This document shows positions 45,285 to 55,993 of a stretch of DNA of 64,000 nt, one piece after another. Position 1 is the first letter of the stretch. Every line of letters starts with the position of its first letter. Made by a program: the position numbers and the translations under genes. Below the pieces are notes generated by a model. That model was not told where the DNA came from. It searched no databases and saw nothing but the letters and a program-made list of their open reading frames with translations. The stretch spans positions 186,001 through 250,000 of the forward strand of contig JASANG010002862.1 in assembly GCA_030248215.1 (NCBI GenBank). The letters run 5' to 3'. The DNA is from Enoplolaimus lenunculus. Taxonomy: Eukaryota; Nematoda; Enoplea; Enoplida; Thoracostomopsidae.

Positions 45285-45909
45285 ATGATTCCTAATGGCT
45301 ACGGGTAATTTATTTCACTAGTCCGTAGACAGCGTTAGAAGTGAGTCTAAAACGTCGGGGGCTGTATATTTTAGACGAAGCTTTTGCCCCTGTCTTCGGA
45401 TCCCCTACTCGTTTTTTGCCCTGAATGGCAGGTAAATTAATTTTCCATTATTTAAATTAGTTTACAGTTTCATTTGATTATATTTTAGCAATTTAACTTT
45501 TTTGTAAATCTGAGAACGGCACCAGTCGTGGATACTGTAGAGGCGGTGATGTTTTATTTCACCGGTTTGATGGCTTAAAAGTTGGCGGTTTTTCCGTTTT
45601 GTAATATGTCGTAGTCCAAACTGCTATTCAGATCAATAATGCGTAGGCAAGTTTTTGATCGTAAAACTAATAGTAATCTAGTCTACACAAAAAGTGCAAA
45701 TTGTCTTTTATTGAAGAAAATATTTGCTAATTTAAATCATTTGTGTCGTTTAAAGTGCAGTCGGTCGATATATATGTTTTGAATTCCACATTTTTTTGCC
45801 ACGATTTTATTCAGAAATATGGCACCTTAATTTCTGTATCAGAAAATCAGAAGTCCGAAACTTAATTTTACAATTCTGGACAAAAAACTCTGAAACATAC
45901 CTAGTTTAA
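45285..45909. other. Intergenic spacer
   Basis: No gene, RNA gene or repeat family member seen. Confidence 0.3.
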
Positions 45910-46117
45910 CCAATACACTTTAAGCGGCACCGTTCGTCGCCGCCCGTCATCATACGGTATCGTATGTGCGTAATTCACGCACAATATCACACAATGACGC
46001 ACGGTGACGGACAGCGCCGTACAGGTGACGCACGGTGACGGACAGCGCCGTACAGGTGACGCACGGTGACGGGCGGCGCCGTACGGCGTCGGACATCCAC
46101 AAAAGTATAGCGCAACC
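45910..46117. mobile_element. Family M GC-rich TIR element
   Basis: Left arm CACTTTAAGCGGCACCG and GTCGCCGCCCGTC; right arm GACGGGCGGCGCCG and ACAAAAGTATAGCGC, inverted relative to it. Much richer in GC and CpG than the surroundings. Confidence 0.55.
45995..46087. repeat. 31-bp tandem repeat, three copies
   Basis: TGACGCACGGTGACGG then ACAGCGCCGTACAGG makes a 31-base unit present at 45995, 46026 and 46057, the last with GGGCGG in place of GGACAG. It forms the centre of the M element. Confidence 0.85.
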
Positions 46118-46120
46118 CTG

Positions 46121-46390
46121 ACAAGAGTATGCAACTGGGTATATTCTTTTACAAAAAGAATGTACTCGGCACGCGTTGCATTTCTGACCTACTCCCATTA
46201 CCTTAGGGCTCAAAAATTTCCGCAAACAATACAGAAGTATATCGAAATATGACGGTTACATTTTTAACACTAAGGTACCTACAATTCAGTATGCATCAAA
46301 ACTGAAATCGTCCCACCAAGGAGGGAAGGGCATATGCACAACAAGTACTTTCATTTTGTACCACACAATCTACCAAATTGCACACTCTTG
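46121..46390. mobile_element. Family H element
   Basis: ACAAGAGTATGCAACTGGG at the left and AATTGCACACTCTTG at the right. GTACTCGGCACGCGTTGC is shared with the copy at 60429. Confidence 0.65.
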
Positions 46391-46410
46391 TAATCATCGA
46401 CTCTTGGTTT

Positions 46411-46760
46411 TACCAAGAGTGTACGATGATAAATTACAAGAGTGTTCAACTGTCAGTACATGCTGTGTACAATAGAATGTACCCAGCGCACGTTGCGGTA
46501 TTGATCGACCTTCTTTTGTTCAGAGAGAGGGGGTACAACTTGTGCTAACCTTAAAACTTTATGGTACTTTACAAGGTTCGAAAACTCTTTATATTGTTGC
46601 AAAATTCTGAGCTTGTTCAGTTGGATATATGTTTTGTGATATGACATAAGCCAAATTGGTATTCGCCATTCATGCAATCGGTTTTTCGGTAAACCGCATT
46701 GCTATTCTGGTCAATATAACACCAAAAGTGCAATGAAGCATACTTACTTCAACAAGAGTA
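46411..46760. mobile_element. Family H element, head-to-head with its neighbour
   Basis: ACCAAGAGTGTACGATG and ACAAGAGTGTTCAACTG at the left mirror CACACTCTTGTAATCATCG of the previous copy around a TTTT centre at 46408. Confidence 0.55.
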
Positions 46761-46840
46761 TGCAACTAACGCGGTTCGTACGGCACAAAATGTACTAACA
46801 CATGTTGTGTTTTCAGTCGACCCCATCTGATTGGGGGTTG
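46752..46840. mobile_element. Family H left-end fragment
   Basis: ACAAGAGTATGCAACTAACG, TACTAACACATGTTGTG and CAGTCGACCCC match family H; cut by a B element on the right. Confidence 0.5.
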
Positions 46841-46859
46841 ACGGTTGCTATTAAAAACT

Positions 46860-46986
46860 GGCCGTCCCGGTTTCTGGCGGGTCTGTAAAAGAGGAGGATT
46901 ACATTCTAGACTACAATTTTTTTGCTTAGGCTTAGGCTTACGAATATGCTTAATCTACTGTTATGGCCCCAAAAGTAACATCGGCC
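46860..46986. mobile_element. Family B element, left end lost
   Basis: GTCCCGGTTTCTGGCGGGTC, hexamers, ATATGCTTAATCTACTG and CAAAAGTAACATCGGCC. Confidence 0.7.
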
Positions 46987-47035
46987 CCATCGGTTATGCT
47001 TGTTGCACTGAATCGTTGCGATATCTTTTTATATT

Positions 47036-47216
47036 CTGCAGGATTTATGTCGTTTTATCTGAAAAGCCTACCGGTCGAAAATTTACACCCGCAGTTTGTG
47101 ATTGTGAACTTCACGGTAGGTATCACCACAATTCGCTCACGGGGCAACTCGTCGACGGACGCAGCTTGCAATCCGAAATCACGTCGACTCGTAAATTTGT
47201 CGCTGCTCCGCCACCC
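47036..47216 (+). other. Open block of unknown origin beside a C fragment
   Basis: The plus strand is open in one frame from before 47036 to about 47348 (contains EKPTGRKFTPAVCDCELHGR). An acceptor-like TATTCTGCAG precedes it at 47031-47040. The distal part of the frame overlaps a family C fragment. I cannot say whether it is a lone exon, the inside of a longer C element, or chance. Confidence 0.3.
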
Positions 47217-47400
47217 TTCGTTACTGATACATACCCGGTACTGCAACTATCCGTTGAATTAAACGTTTATGTGTCTTGGGTCAATAGTTTGAGCGATAAT
47301 GCCAGGTTTGACTTAGGAATGTACTTTCAAAATTTAAGTAAACTTTAAAGTTTCGAACTCAACTTTATTTGGTCCTGGAGTCTTTTATGCGCCAGAATTG
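47212..47400. mobile_element. Family C interior fragment
   Basis: CACCCTTCGTTACTGATAC and GCAACTATCCGTTGAATTAAACG, TTTGGTCCTGGAGTC (all C landmarks); both CTGTAGTGACC termini are absent. Confidence 0.65.
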
Positions 47401-47633
47401 TCATAGATGTGAATTTTACTGTTTGTTGTTGGTTTACCGTTCGTGCATATTCAATACTGGAATAAAAACTTGAATCTCAGTAGTTATGAAATGGTTAAAA
47501 ATTAGTTCATCTGCCAGATGTTTGTTGCGGAAACAAACGTTCTCTGATTGGTATAAAACCAAGTTCTTATCACATGAAATAATGTAACGTAGAGAAATAA
47601 ACGAGATCGATCAGTATCTGAAATGATTTTGTA

Positions 47634-47717
47634 CATAGCAAAAAAAGGTGAGTCACATTGACTCTCTCCGAAATAGGCTCTACGGCACTACACAAACTGA
47701 GTCATATTCGACTCCGC
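47634..47717. mobile_element. Family E left arm only
   Basis: GGTGAGTCACATTGACTC, CTCCGAAATAGGCTCTACGG and AATTCGACTCCG-like words stop at 47717; the complementary arm is missing. Confidence 0.7.
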
Positions 47718-47746
47718 AATTAACATTTTTGAATTTCGAAATTGAA

Positions 47747-48029
47747 TAAAACTCTATTCACTCGTGCAAGTTTCATGCTGCGAGAACTTGCAGCTGCAAC
47801 TTGCAACTGCAAGTTTTGTCCCAAATCCCGTTCGAAAAATTTGCAGCAGTAAATAATTCATTAAAAATCATAGCTAGTAATTTAGTTCACTTATGTGAAT
47901 AACCAATGCAAGTTAACTGAATTTATTGCAGCCGCTTTGTCATTGGCTGATGGAAAAAATCCATGTTCTACGTGCAATTTGCATCAGCTGCAAGTAGTCG
48001 TCGCAAAAACTTACACGTGTCAATAGTGC
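47747..48029. mobile_element. Family F element, uninterrupted
   Basis: AACTCTATTCACTCGTGC and CGAGAACTTGCAGCTGC at the left; AAACTTACACGTGTCAATAG at the right. It serves as the reference for the interrupted copy at 7815. Confidence 0.75.
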
Positions 48030-48911
48030 ATAATTTTCATCTCGTCTGCCATACAGCTGGCATACAGAAAATTACAGGTATTTTTATAGCAGAAACGGAC
48101 ACTGATTTTTACCGGAAACGGAAGCAAATATCTGGTTGCACTCTGGTTTAACTCATTAAATATGTTAACGATAGGTTTTGAAACAAAATGAAAACAAAAT
48201 TAGGCTGCCTGAAAAAAATTTCAACGTTTTAAACCAAAACTTTAAACAAAAGTATACCGCTGTCCTTGTTGTCAGACAGTCTTGAATATTAATTAATACG
48301 ACTAGACTTTGCTCGTACAGGCTCTAATGGTTACCTAGTACGCTTTTTTAACGTCAAAAGATAGTGTTTAGCCAAAACTAGCATCAAAAGATACCTAGAC
48401 AAATCAGCAAACATTTATGGGTTATTCGCATAGATTGCCTACCCTGACTATAAGTTTGTTTGTGAATTTATGTTTTTCAGCTACCAGAATATATTTATAA
48501 TATGAAATAAAATGCTTGCGAAAGTATTGGAAGGTCGTCACCTCTTTTATCTGACCAATTATTTGCTTATATTTTTATTGTATCTATACTTTTATATATA
48601 TATGTATATATATATTATATGTATTCATAATTCATGTTTGTTATGAGACGCGCAGGTAACCAGTTTGATAAAAACTCTGTTTATCGAAGATGAAGGGTTT
48701 TCATGAGCCTTATTAGCGCAAATTACCTTATGTCTAAGACAACTGCTATTTTGTAGCCGCAGCTTGTTGCAGCGGTGGAAATGTTTATATAAAAAAATGC
48801 CTTTGCTTATAATCATTATTTCTTATTTTTCAATTTTAAAATTAATTCCGTATTAAAAGTTTTGAAACTATGAACAAATCTCTCAAACTGTATTTGTGGC
48901 ATGATTTTGTT
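48030..48911. other. Intergenic stretch with a TA microsatellite
   Basis: CGGAAACGGAAGC followed by ATATCTGG near 48115-48140 resembles the patch at 2795. TATATATATGTATATATATA lies at 48594-48622. No gene seen. Confidence 0.4.
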
Positions 48912-49559
48912 GGCCCATGTATAGAACAGGGCCGAAACAGTAGTATAAGTATATTTCTATAGCCTAAGGCTAAGCCTAAGCGTACTGTATTGACCAGAAT
49001 AAGAGAGAGGTAATAAGAGGAGGTTCCGATTTTGAGTCCAAATCAATAGGAGTCCGTTTCCCTAATAAGAGTCCGTAAGCGGATAGAGTCCCTAAACCAT
49101 AAATTAGAGGCGATAAATGTCAATTAGCCCTAATTTTAGCGCACAAATGACTCCAGGACCAAATAATTTGAGTTCGAAACTTTAAAGCGTATAAATTTTG
49201 AAAGTATATTCATAATTATTACCTTGTATTATCGCTCAAGCCATTGACACATGACAAATAAATGTTTAATTCAACGGATAATTGCAGTACCGGATATATA
49301 TCAGTAACGAAGGGTGGCGGAGCGTGGGTTAAAAATAAATAACAGTCTGTAACCGAATAACAAGGGGGGTACCCTCTGGAGAGGCCAAATAAATGTCAGT
49401 CCCCCCTCTTATTCGGATCAATATAGTAAGGATGAGCCTATTCCTAAGCCTAAGCCTAAGACCAAGCCTAAGCTTAAGCAAAAAAATTATTCTAAAGCTT
49501 AGACTGACTCTGTTACAACCCCGCCGGAAAACGATTCGGTCCTGTTCTATACATGGTCC
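48912..49559. mobile_element. Family A element split by a C element
   Basis: Left part 48912-48984 starts GGCCCATGTATAGAACAGG; right part 49427-49559 resumes CCTAAGCCTAAGCC and ends TGTTCTATACATGGTCC. ATTTTGTT before and ATTTACTT after agree at six of eight bases. Confidence 0.75.
48985..49426. mobile_element. Family C element nested in family A, inverted
   Basis: CTGTATTGACCAGAATAAG to CTTATTCGGATCAATATAG with TA on both sides, inside the hexamer core of its host. Internal order is reversed relative to 40932. Confidence 0.8.
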
Positions 49560-49604
49560 ATTTACTTATGAGCAGTAATTGCAAAATTTTTCTATTGTCA
49601 ATAT

Positions 49605-49725
49605 TTCGCATGAATGTTTTTATTTCTTCTCTGATATAAAAATTTTAAACCAGGATTCGTATCCTGCATTCTACGATGAAAGGCGTTTACTATTGCCATT
49701 CAATAACAGAAGCCTAACGCTGTAA
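49605..49725. mobile_element. Degenerate family K fragment
   Basis: CGCATGAATGTTTTTATTTC, AGGATTCGTATCCTGC and GAAAGGCGTTTACTATTGCC match the K left half and its tRNA-like block in mutated form. Confidence 0.5.
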
Positions 49726-50126
49726 AGTTACACAGTTGTATAGAACGCAGAAAAATAACAAAAATTTAAGTTTTAGCGAAAATTTGTTAAATTTATTAAA
49801 ATGTTATTTTCACACGCTGTTATTAATCATGGGACGCACAATACTGTGAACTTTCCTTTCTCAATGCTAATCCTTAAAAACCCTTTCGGGTGCGGTGTCA
49901 GTACTTGATCATTGTTAATCAATAACTTTTCAGATTTTTTTAAAGTCAGAATTATCGAAACGTGGTGGGAATATTTTGGGGTTAATTGGATTTTTCTCAC
50001 GGATTTGTTTCACGCGTATGTCACATATATACAGTTCGATGTATCTATTATCTGCTGATGAGGTTTCGTATTTGATGGTTACAGCTGAACGTTTTTCTGT
50101 AAAGACAGCAATAGCTTAAACTTTAA

Positions 50127-50300
50127 CCCTTTCTCACATGAATATTTTCTATTTCCCCTGAGACCTACTTTTATGCTAGGATTCGAACTCTAGTGACTGG
50201 ATTGGGAGGCGTATACCTTCCATCACCACTCAGCCATAGGAGCTTGACGCTCGAGCCCGAGGGGCTATCACGTCTTGTGGTGATTCAATGTGAGAAGGGG
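50127..50300. mobile_element. Family K element with exact TTAA duplication, nested in A
   Basis: CCCTTTCTCACATGAATATT to CAATGTGAGAAGGGG, with TTAA at 50123-50126 and again at 50301-50304. Removing the element restores the interrupted A sequence with one TTAA, direct proof of TTAA targeting. This copy lacks the region right of the GACGCTCGAGCCCGAGG block. Confidence 0.85.
50171..50243 (-). pseudogene. tRNA-like segment inside family K
   Basis: Minus-strand TGGCTGAGTGG-type A box and GAGTTCGAATCC B box. A 4-base insertion (TTCC) near 50218 lengthens the D-arm side. Confidence 0.55.
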
Positions 50301-50633
50301 TTAAATTAGTTTTTTTGCTCAGATTTAGACTCAGGAGTAAAATGTCGTATGATACTCCAAATCCGTCTTGCTAACCTTTGCTGTTTATATACTCAGAGTC
50401 ACTTCGAAGGAACTGCTCATAAAAATAAGTTCTTGGGGCAACGTTAATTTTGCTAATATAGATAATGGCGTACGCGAAGGAATTTAGGTTAATAAGTTCC
50501 GGCACTGGAAAAAACCGACTGAAATGTTGGTTCATAAGATAAAATTGGCAAATCGTTCCATACGATTCAATCTGTTGTGTTTCTTCCATATAGCCCCAAG
50601 CGTCGTTGGTGTTGTTGTTTTGATAAAAGCAAG

Positions 50634-50930
50634 CGTGCATATATACAAGAGTGTGCAACTCTTGCGGTTCCTCATGGTACAAAATGTATCACCGGGTGTT
50701 GCGTTTTTGGTTGACCCCCGTTTATTATGACAGGGGGGGGGGCGCTGTCATATGAAATACCCCAAAATTAAACTATGAGCGGAACACTTTTTGATGCTGG
50801 ATACATACAGTTCCATGGTTTGCACCGGTTGTACGTCTTCTAAGGGGGGGAACGGTCAAAAACGCAACTCGTGCCGGGAATATTTTGTACCTTATGGTAC
50901 ATCAAGAGTTGCTACTCTTTTATCATGCAC
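50634..50930. mobile_element. Family H element
   Basis: GCATATATACAAGAGTGTGC and ACTCTTGCGGTTCC at the left; CATCAAGAGTTGCTACTC and TATCATGCAC at the right. TTGCGTTTTTGGTTGACC is shared with 31017. Confidence 0.65.
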
Positions 50931-51786
50931 TGATGACAGAAGCCATAGTTTTCGTTGAAAGAAAGCGTCGAAGTTTTATAATTTCATAAAAATTATACTT
51001 GTGAAAATGTCTAGGCATATAATATTGTTGTTGACTAAAACCTGGTAAATGTGTGTCACGTTACAGCAAAATCGTTTTAGTTAAAATAATGCCTGTTTTA
51101 ACTTTTTTAAAATTATAATAATAAATGTCAATGGGTTGATATTTGCAATTTTTTTTAGCCAAATTTGATTCTCAAATCACAGCGCAACAAATATTAATTT
51201 CAAATTTAAAATATATTCAAGTTTGCAAAAAATTATATAAATTCTTTTAAAATTTAATATATTTACTAAAGAGAGCGGTGGTATAAAAGGTTAGCTTTGG
51301 TTTCATGAGTTTGGGGTTTTCGCATGATTGCTGAACGTATTAGTTTTCTATACAAACGAGTTATGTTTGTATGTGATCTTTATGAAATAAATGGAACACA
51401 ATGCAAATGATATGTTTTACTTTTATGCTTAGGATAAAGCTTCAAAGTTATAGCTACACAGAGGGCTAGGTGGCTCGGGATTGTTTAAAAATTGTTCCGA
51501 CGTCGTGTGTTGCTGATGCACACCAGCCGGACGCGTAGACAATTGGGGGCCTTTGAGACTCAGCCGTGCAGAAACATTTCGCCTCCGCAGAAAAAATTTT
51601 GCCTCCGCAGGAAAAATTTGGCCGCCCAGGTATATAAGTTTCAAACTTGGTTGCAAATCATCACCAACTCTTGAATCACCTTCCTCAAATTTTCCAGTTC
51701 CCCGTAGCAAGGTGAGCTGGTTGCGGCTTGACGTCGACGTCCGTCACTGTGTGGCATAGTACGCGAGTTATATACTCACGTACGAC
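50931..51786. other. Intergenic stretch
   Basis: AT-rich to 51420, then a less AT-rich block (51460-51770) with CGCCTCCGCAG occurring twice. Open frames on both strands in that block have no known motif. Possibly an unnamed repeat. Confidence 0.3.
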
Positions 51787-51913
51787 ACTGCAAGCCTAAG
51801 CTAATAAACCGAAACGCAACGATGAGTCTATTCCTAAGCCTAAGCGTAAGCCTAAGCAATAAACTGACTATACCAGCCCAGCAGGAAAACAATCCGGCCC
51901 TGATCTACATGGG
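51787..51913. mobile_element. Family A element, shortened
   Basis: GATGAGTCTATTCC, CCTAAG units, AGGAAAACAATCCGGCCC and TGATCTACATGGGC; left terminus missing. Confidence 0.6.
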
Positions 51914-52826
51914 CTGCTATTAATAGACTGAAATTTAGTCCTTCTATATATACATGGGATAAAATTCTGGTAAATATTCCGAAATCTATCAAATTTATAC
52001 TTCAACGTACACAGGTAAAGATTTCAAAACTGAGTTCAAATATTTAAACTTGAGTTTCAAGTTGAAACTGTTTCGAATAAAAACTTTTCAAATCTGCCTT
52101 CCATCAGTTGAGCATTTGTTTATTTTAAGTCGAGTTCAATGTTCTTTTGGTTCGCTGTATTCATTTACAGTCGATTTCAATGCTCGTTTAGTATATTTCG
52201 CTGTATTCACAATGGTAAAGACTCATTTTATGTTCTCTGCCCGTGTCGTAGTCACCGATATCACATATCTACGACACTTTTGCTTCTAACAAAATAACCA
52301 AATTGTGAACAGTGTTTATTTTTGTCCTAAACGACATTAATAGGTACCTATGATGTGTTAAATTGGGAAACTAATGGATTTTCAACGCTGAGAATGGGTC
52401 ACATTTCTGTAAAATCATCAAAGACACACACCGCAAGGTATTAAAGACAACATTTTAAAATCGACTAAAATGCAGCAAATGATAGCTTAAATAAAATGTG
52501 ACTGAGAACATCTAAAAGCAACAGTCGGTTAACAAAATAGGCAAAATGTAAATATTCTTTTATTTTAAACTAAAAATGACCCTTTTAATTTTCCAAGCAG
52601 TAATTGCAATTGTATATATAGGTAAAATAGAAGTATATGTATATATATATATATATTTATATATTTATATATATAATAATTTGGTACCTTATTGAGTTTT
52701 AAGTAAAAAAGTATTGCTTAAATTTGAATAAAAATGACAAAATGTGTTATTTCGACGCTATAAAAGTAATTCATTCATAGACTTCAAGTTTACAAATGCT
52801 GATTGAATATTTAGCTTGGAATTATA
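51914..52826. other. AT-rich stretch with a TA microsatellite
   Basis: TATATATATATATATTTATA at 52637-52672 with TATG variants. No gene or RNA gene seen. Confidence 0.4.
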
Positions 52827-52903
52827 AATTTGACCCAGTTTGTGTTAGTTCGGAAAAGCCTATTTCAGAAAGAGTCAATTTGTCTCATCATTTTTTTGCA
52901 GTG
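52827..52903. mobile_element. Family E right arm only
   Basis: ATTTGACCCAGTTTGTG, AAGCCTATTTCAGAAAGAG and TTTTTTTGCAGTG; the left arm is missing. Confidence 0.7.
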
Positions 52904-53594
52904 TAGTATCGTTGATTATAAATGAAAAATAACATTTTTCATATAATTTTTAGTCAAAATTTTACATTTTTATACATTTGAAACTGATCAAAATGTGACA
53001 GAAAGAGGTGTTTTAAACAATGACAGTGTTTATTATATAGTATACATTATTATACAATTAATGATTCCATATATGAAACAATTTTATAAATTTTATTAAC
53101 ATCTTGCGTAACTGCCATTCAATATCGTTCAAACAGCTTCTCTTGGTCTTAAGCACATGCTAGGCACCACAATTACTTACAGTTGCTTATTTTTATCGAG
53201 AAGCGCCGGTCAGTAAGCAGTAATCGGCCAGGGGGCTAAGAGTGTCCTTAAAATATTTCAACCCCTTTTCGAAAACCTTTTCGACTTGCTTGTAGATACT
53301 ATGAAATCCTTAACTGCCGGGCCTGAAAATTATACTCTAACAAGTTAGTGTGTTGCGGTGTTATAGAAGCTGATCTATAGCGACCGCTTCTAATCCAAAA
53401 AGGTACTGCTGAATAAAAGTCGTCATTGGTAGTGAATTTAATTTTAAATCAAAATTTTAGTTCGTTCTTCTGCACCCTCTGCAACTATATCTTGATGTTT
53501 CGGTATGTAAGTTGTTTATACTTCTTAGTCTTACTACAGTAGCTGATCTCATAATATCCGTAGTGTTCTTTTACGATAGCTCGTGTCAAGTATA
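52904..53594. other. Intergenic spacer
   Basis: No gene or repeat family member seen. Confidence 0.3.
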
Positions 53595-53803
53595 CACTGC
53601 CAAAAATAATGAGTCAAATTGACTCTCTCTTAAGTAGGCTTTTCGGGGCAACTCAAACTGAGTCAAATTCGACTCCGCCAGAATCAAATTCGTCTCAGTG
53701 AGTCGCACGTTTGACTCTGGCGAATTAGAGTTTGACTCAGTTTGTGTAGTCCCGAAAAGCCTATTTCGGAGAGAATCAATTTGTGCCACCACGTCTTGAA
53801 ATG
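53595..53803. mobile_element. Family E palindromic element
   Basis: CACTGCCAAAAATAATGAG at the left, palindromic arms with GAGTCAAATTCGACTCCG; the right terminus is decayed (TTGTGCCACCACG). Confidence 0.75.
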
Positions 53804-53869
53804 TTGGGGCCTCGTCATTGGGAGACAAGGAGAGCTTGGGTACTTAATAGAAATTGGCAAGCTAACGGT

Positions 53870-53935
53870 TTACGCTTTAGGATTAAGATTAAAGTTATGC
53901 TTAGGCTTAGATGTTGTTATAGGCTTAGGTTGAGC
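53870..53935. mobile_element. Family A core fragment
   Basis: TTTAGGATTAAG, ATGCTTAGGCTTAG and TATAGGCTTAGG without termini. Confidence 0.45.
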
Positions 53936-53957
53936 AAGGAGGGAGGCACCTAGAAGC

Positions 53958-54174
53958 CATTGTAAATTCCCATGAGTTGATTGATCATCTCAACTCATTC
54001 GAATTAGTTATATATTCTGGTTATTTATGAGTTAACAAAACAACAGTAAACATTATTGCTCGCTCTCAGTTGATTATATTTCAAGTGAACGGTCTAATTT
54101 AGAATGAATTGAATAAATTCAGAATTCTGAGTTCTGAAAGACCTTAATTTCAACCCAGAAATAATTTACAGTGT
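53958..54174. mobile_element. Family D element
   Basis: CATTGTAAATTCCCATGAG at the left; GAAATAATTTACAGTG at the right; internal words are worn. Confidence 0.65.
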
Positions 54175-54178
54175 GGAC

Positions 54179-54559
54179 CAGGGTACAACCGAAGGTCTGC
54201 CTCCGGCTCCAGCTCCGAGAGAACATCGGCCTCCGACTCCGGCTCCGGTAGAATTTTTGCCTTAGGTTCTGGCAATTTCGGTAGTAAAATTGTGCACAAT
54301 TTTGCAAACTTTATCTCTTTAGCGCGGTACGTTTTACTTTTGTCACATCTTTCAGGAAAGAATTTCCGAAATTTCACATAAAATTAGCGTTAAACCAAAC
54401 AGCTTAACAACATATTGCAGATATTAGCTAAAATTAACTAAGTAACCATCATTTTTACTTAGTACCTAAATTTCGCCTCACCTCCGGCTCCGGCAACTTT
54501 CGCTGATTTCTGGCTCAGGCTCGGGTTCCGGTATTTTTTTTACCTCCGGTTGCACCCTG
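54179..54559. mobile_element. Family I hAT-like element with perfect 8-bp duplication
   Basis: CAGGGTACAACCGAAGGT to ACCTCCGGTTGCACCCTG. GTGTGGAC is present at 54171-54178 and 54560-54567. Interior has CTCCGGCTCCGG-type runs near both ends. Confidence 0.85.
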
Positions 54560-54856
54560 GTGTGGACCCTTACATTTATTGAAGGTACATGATTGTTTCA
54601 TATATTTGGCTTGATTTAGAAACATTCCACCATTGCGGTCGATGCAAAAACAAGGCGTCTTGGTTTCCGGTTCAGGACTGTTTCTGTAACTTAAACGTAT
54701 GATTATCATCTGTCAATCAAAAGGAATAAAATTTAAATTTCAAAACCAAGAAATGGTTTCAATGGTGTTTTATGGCAGCTCTCGAGAAATCCGGTATCCG
54801 ATTGATCAACTTTTTCACTGCAATACAGATCGTAAATTAGTCAGTAGTATCTGGTT

Positions 54857-55046
54857 GGCCCATGTTACTTTAAGGGGCGTCCAGGTTTCTGGTTGGTCTA
54901 TAAACGAGTGAGTTTAGATTCTAGGTGCCATTTTTTGCTTAGGCTTAGGCTTAGGCTTACGCTTAGAAACACATTTTTGCAACGATTAGGCTTAGGCTTA
55001 GGAATACGCTTAATCTAGTGGTACGCTCGTAAAAGTAACATTGACC
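54857..55046. mobile_element. Family B element with near-perfect 8-bp duplication
   Basis: GGCCCATGTTACTTTAAGG to AAAAGTAACATTGACC, flanked by ATCTGGTT and AACTGGTT (seven of eight). Supports an 8-bp target for family B. Confidence 0.8.
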
Positions 55047-55192
55047 AACTGGTTTTTATAAGGTCGCTGAGCAAAGTTTAAGTTTGACATAAACATTTTA
55101 GCGTTTCATGCTAACATTCGAAACGGTGTGGCATATCGGCAAACGTACAAATATAGGAGTGAAGGGGGTTGATGCGTTTTCGTTCAGTCATT

Positions 55193-55415
55193 GGCCCATA
55201 TTATCAAATGTGTGTAGCACCGATTAACAATTGTAATAGGTCTTGTATCTTTTAAACCAGTCATTACTGTGACTCAAAACTTGCAACATTTTTCGCATTT
55301 GACGATGCTCTACATTCCAATTTTGAGTTTCAGCAACGGCAATACAACTGCAATAGTTGAGCCAGTTTGAAAACCTATTACTAACTGATGATAGTTGCTA
55401 TTTGACAATATGGGC
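55193..55415. mobile_element. Family G element
   Basis: GGCCCATATTATCAAATGTG to GCTATTTGACAATATGGGC; the ends are inverted repeats. Confidence 0.75.
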
Positions 55416-55576
55416 GTTCAACTTTTTTGATTTGCTCAAACTCAAATATTCGGCATATTGCGACAAATCAAGTTCTCGCATAGGAACGTGCGAAAAAGAC
55501 ACCCAGAAGGACCGCAGTCTCCCAATCCACGTCCATTGCTGCCAGGCATCGCATAATTGTACCATATCGTTAGTGG

Positions 55577-55993
55577 GGCCCATGTAAAGAACAGGGGCGG
55601 AACGTTTTTCTGTGTGAGTAGAAAAAATAAGCTTAAAGACTTATGTTTTTTGCTTTGATTACACTGCAAAAAATGGTGAGTCAAATTGACTCCCTCCGAA
55701 ATAGGCTCTACGGGACTACGCAAACTGAGTTAAATTCGACTCCAATAGAATCAAATTTGACTCGCTAAATCGCACGTTTGACTCTGGTGGAGTCGAATTT
55801 TGAATCAGTTTGTGTAGTCCCGTAGAGCCTATTTCGGAGGGAGTCAATTTGACTCACCATTTTTTGCAGTGTAGGCTTAGGTTTAGGCTTAGGCTTAGAA
55901 ATATGCTCATTCTTATACGCTTAGGCTAATGCTTAGGCTTAGGCTTACGAATATGCTTATAATACTGTTCCGCCCCTGTTCTTTACATTGGCC
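55577..55993. mobile_element. Family A element with 8-bp duplication, split by an E element
   Basis: GGCCCATGTAAAGAACAGGG to CCCTGTTCTTTACATTGGCC. GTTAGTGG precedes and GTTAGCGG follows (seven of eight). The left block is interrupted by an E element, then the hexamer core resumes. Confidence 0.85.
55662..55871. mobile_element. Family E palindromic element nested in A
   Basis: CACTGCAAAAAATGGTGAG to CTCACCATTTTTTGCAGTG, with TA at 55660-55661 and 55872-55873. The arms are almost perfectly complementary over about 90 bases, so this is the youngest-looking E copy. Confidence 0.9.

Larger units (their letters stand above)
50089..50345. mobile_element. Family A remnant split by a K element
   Basis: GAACGTTTTTCTGTAAAGAC and ATAGCTTAAACTTTAA before the insertion, ATTAGTTTTTTTGCTCAG and AGACTCAGG after it; together they rebuild the usual A left block. 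The hexamer core and right end are lost. Confidence 0.65.

Noticed and set aside
54119-54377. Overlapping minus-strand frames rich in Pro/Glu/Ser
   Set aside because: They are translations of CTCCGGCTCCGG words inside a family I element.
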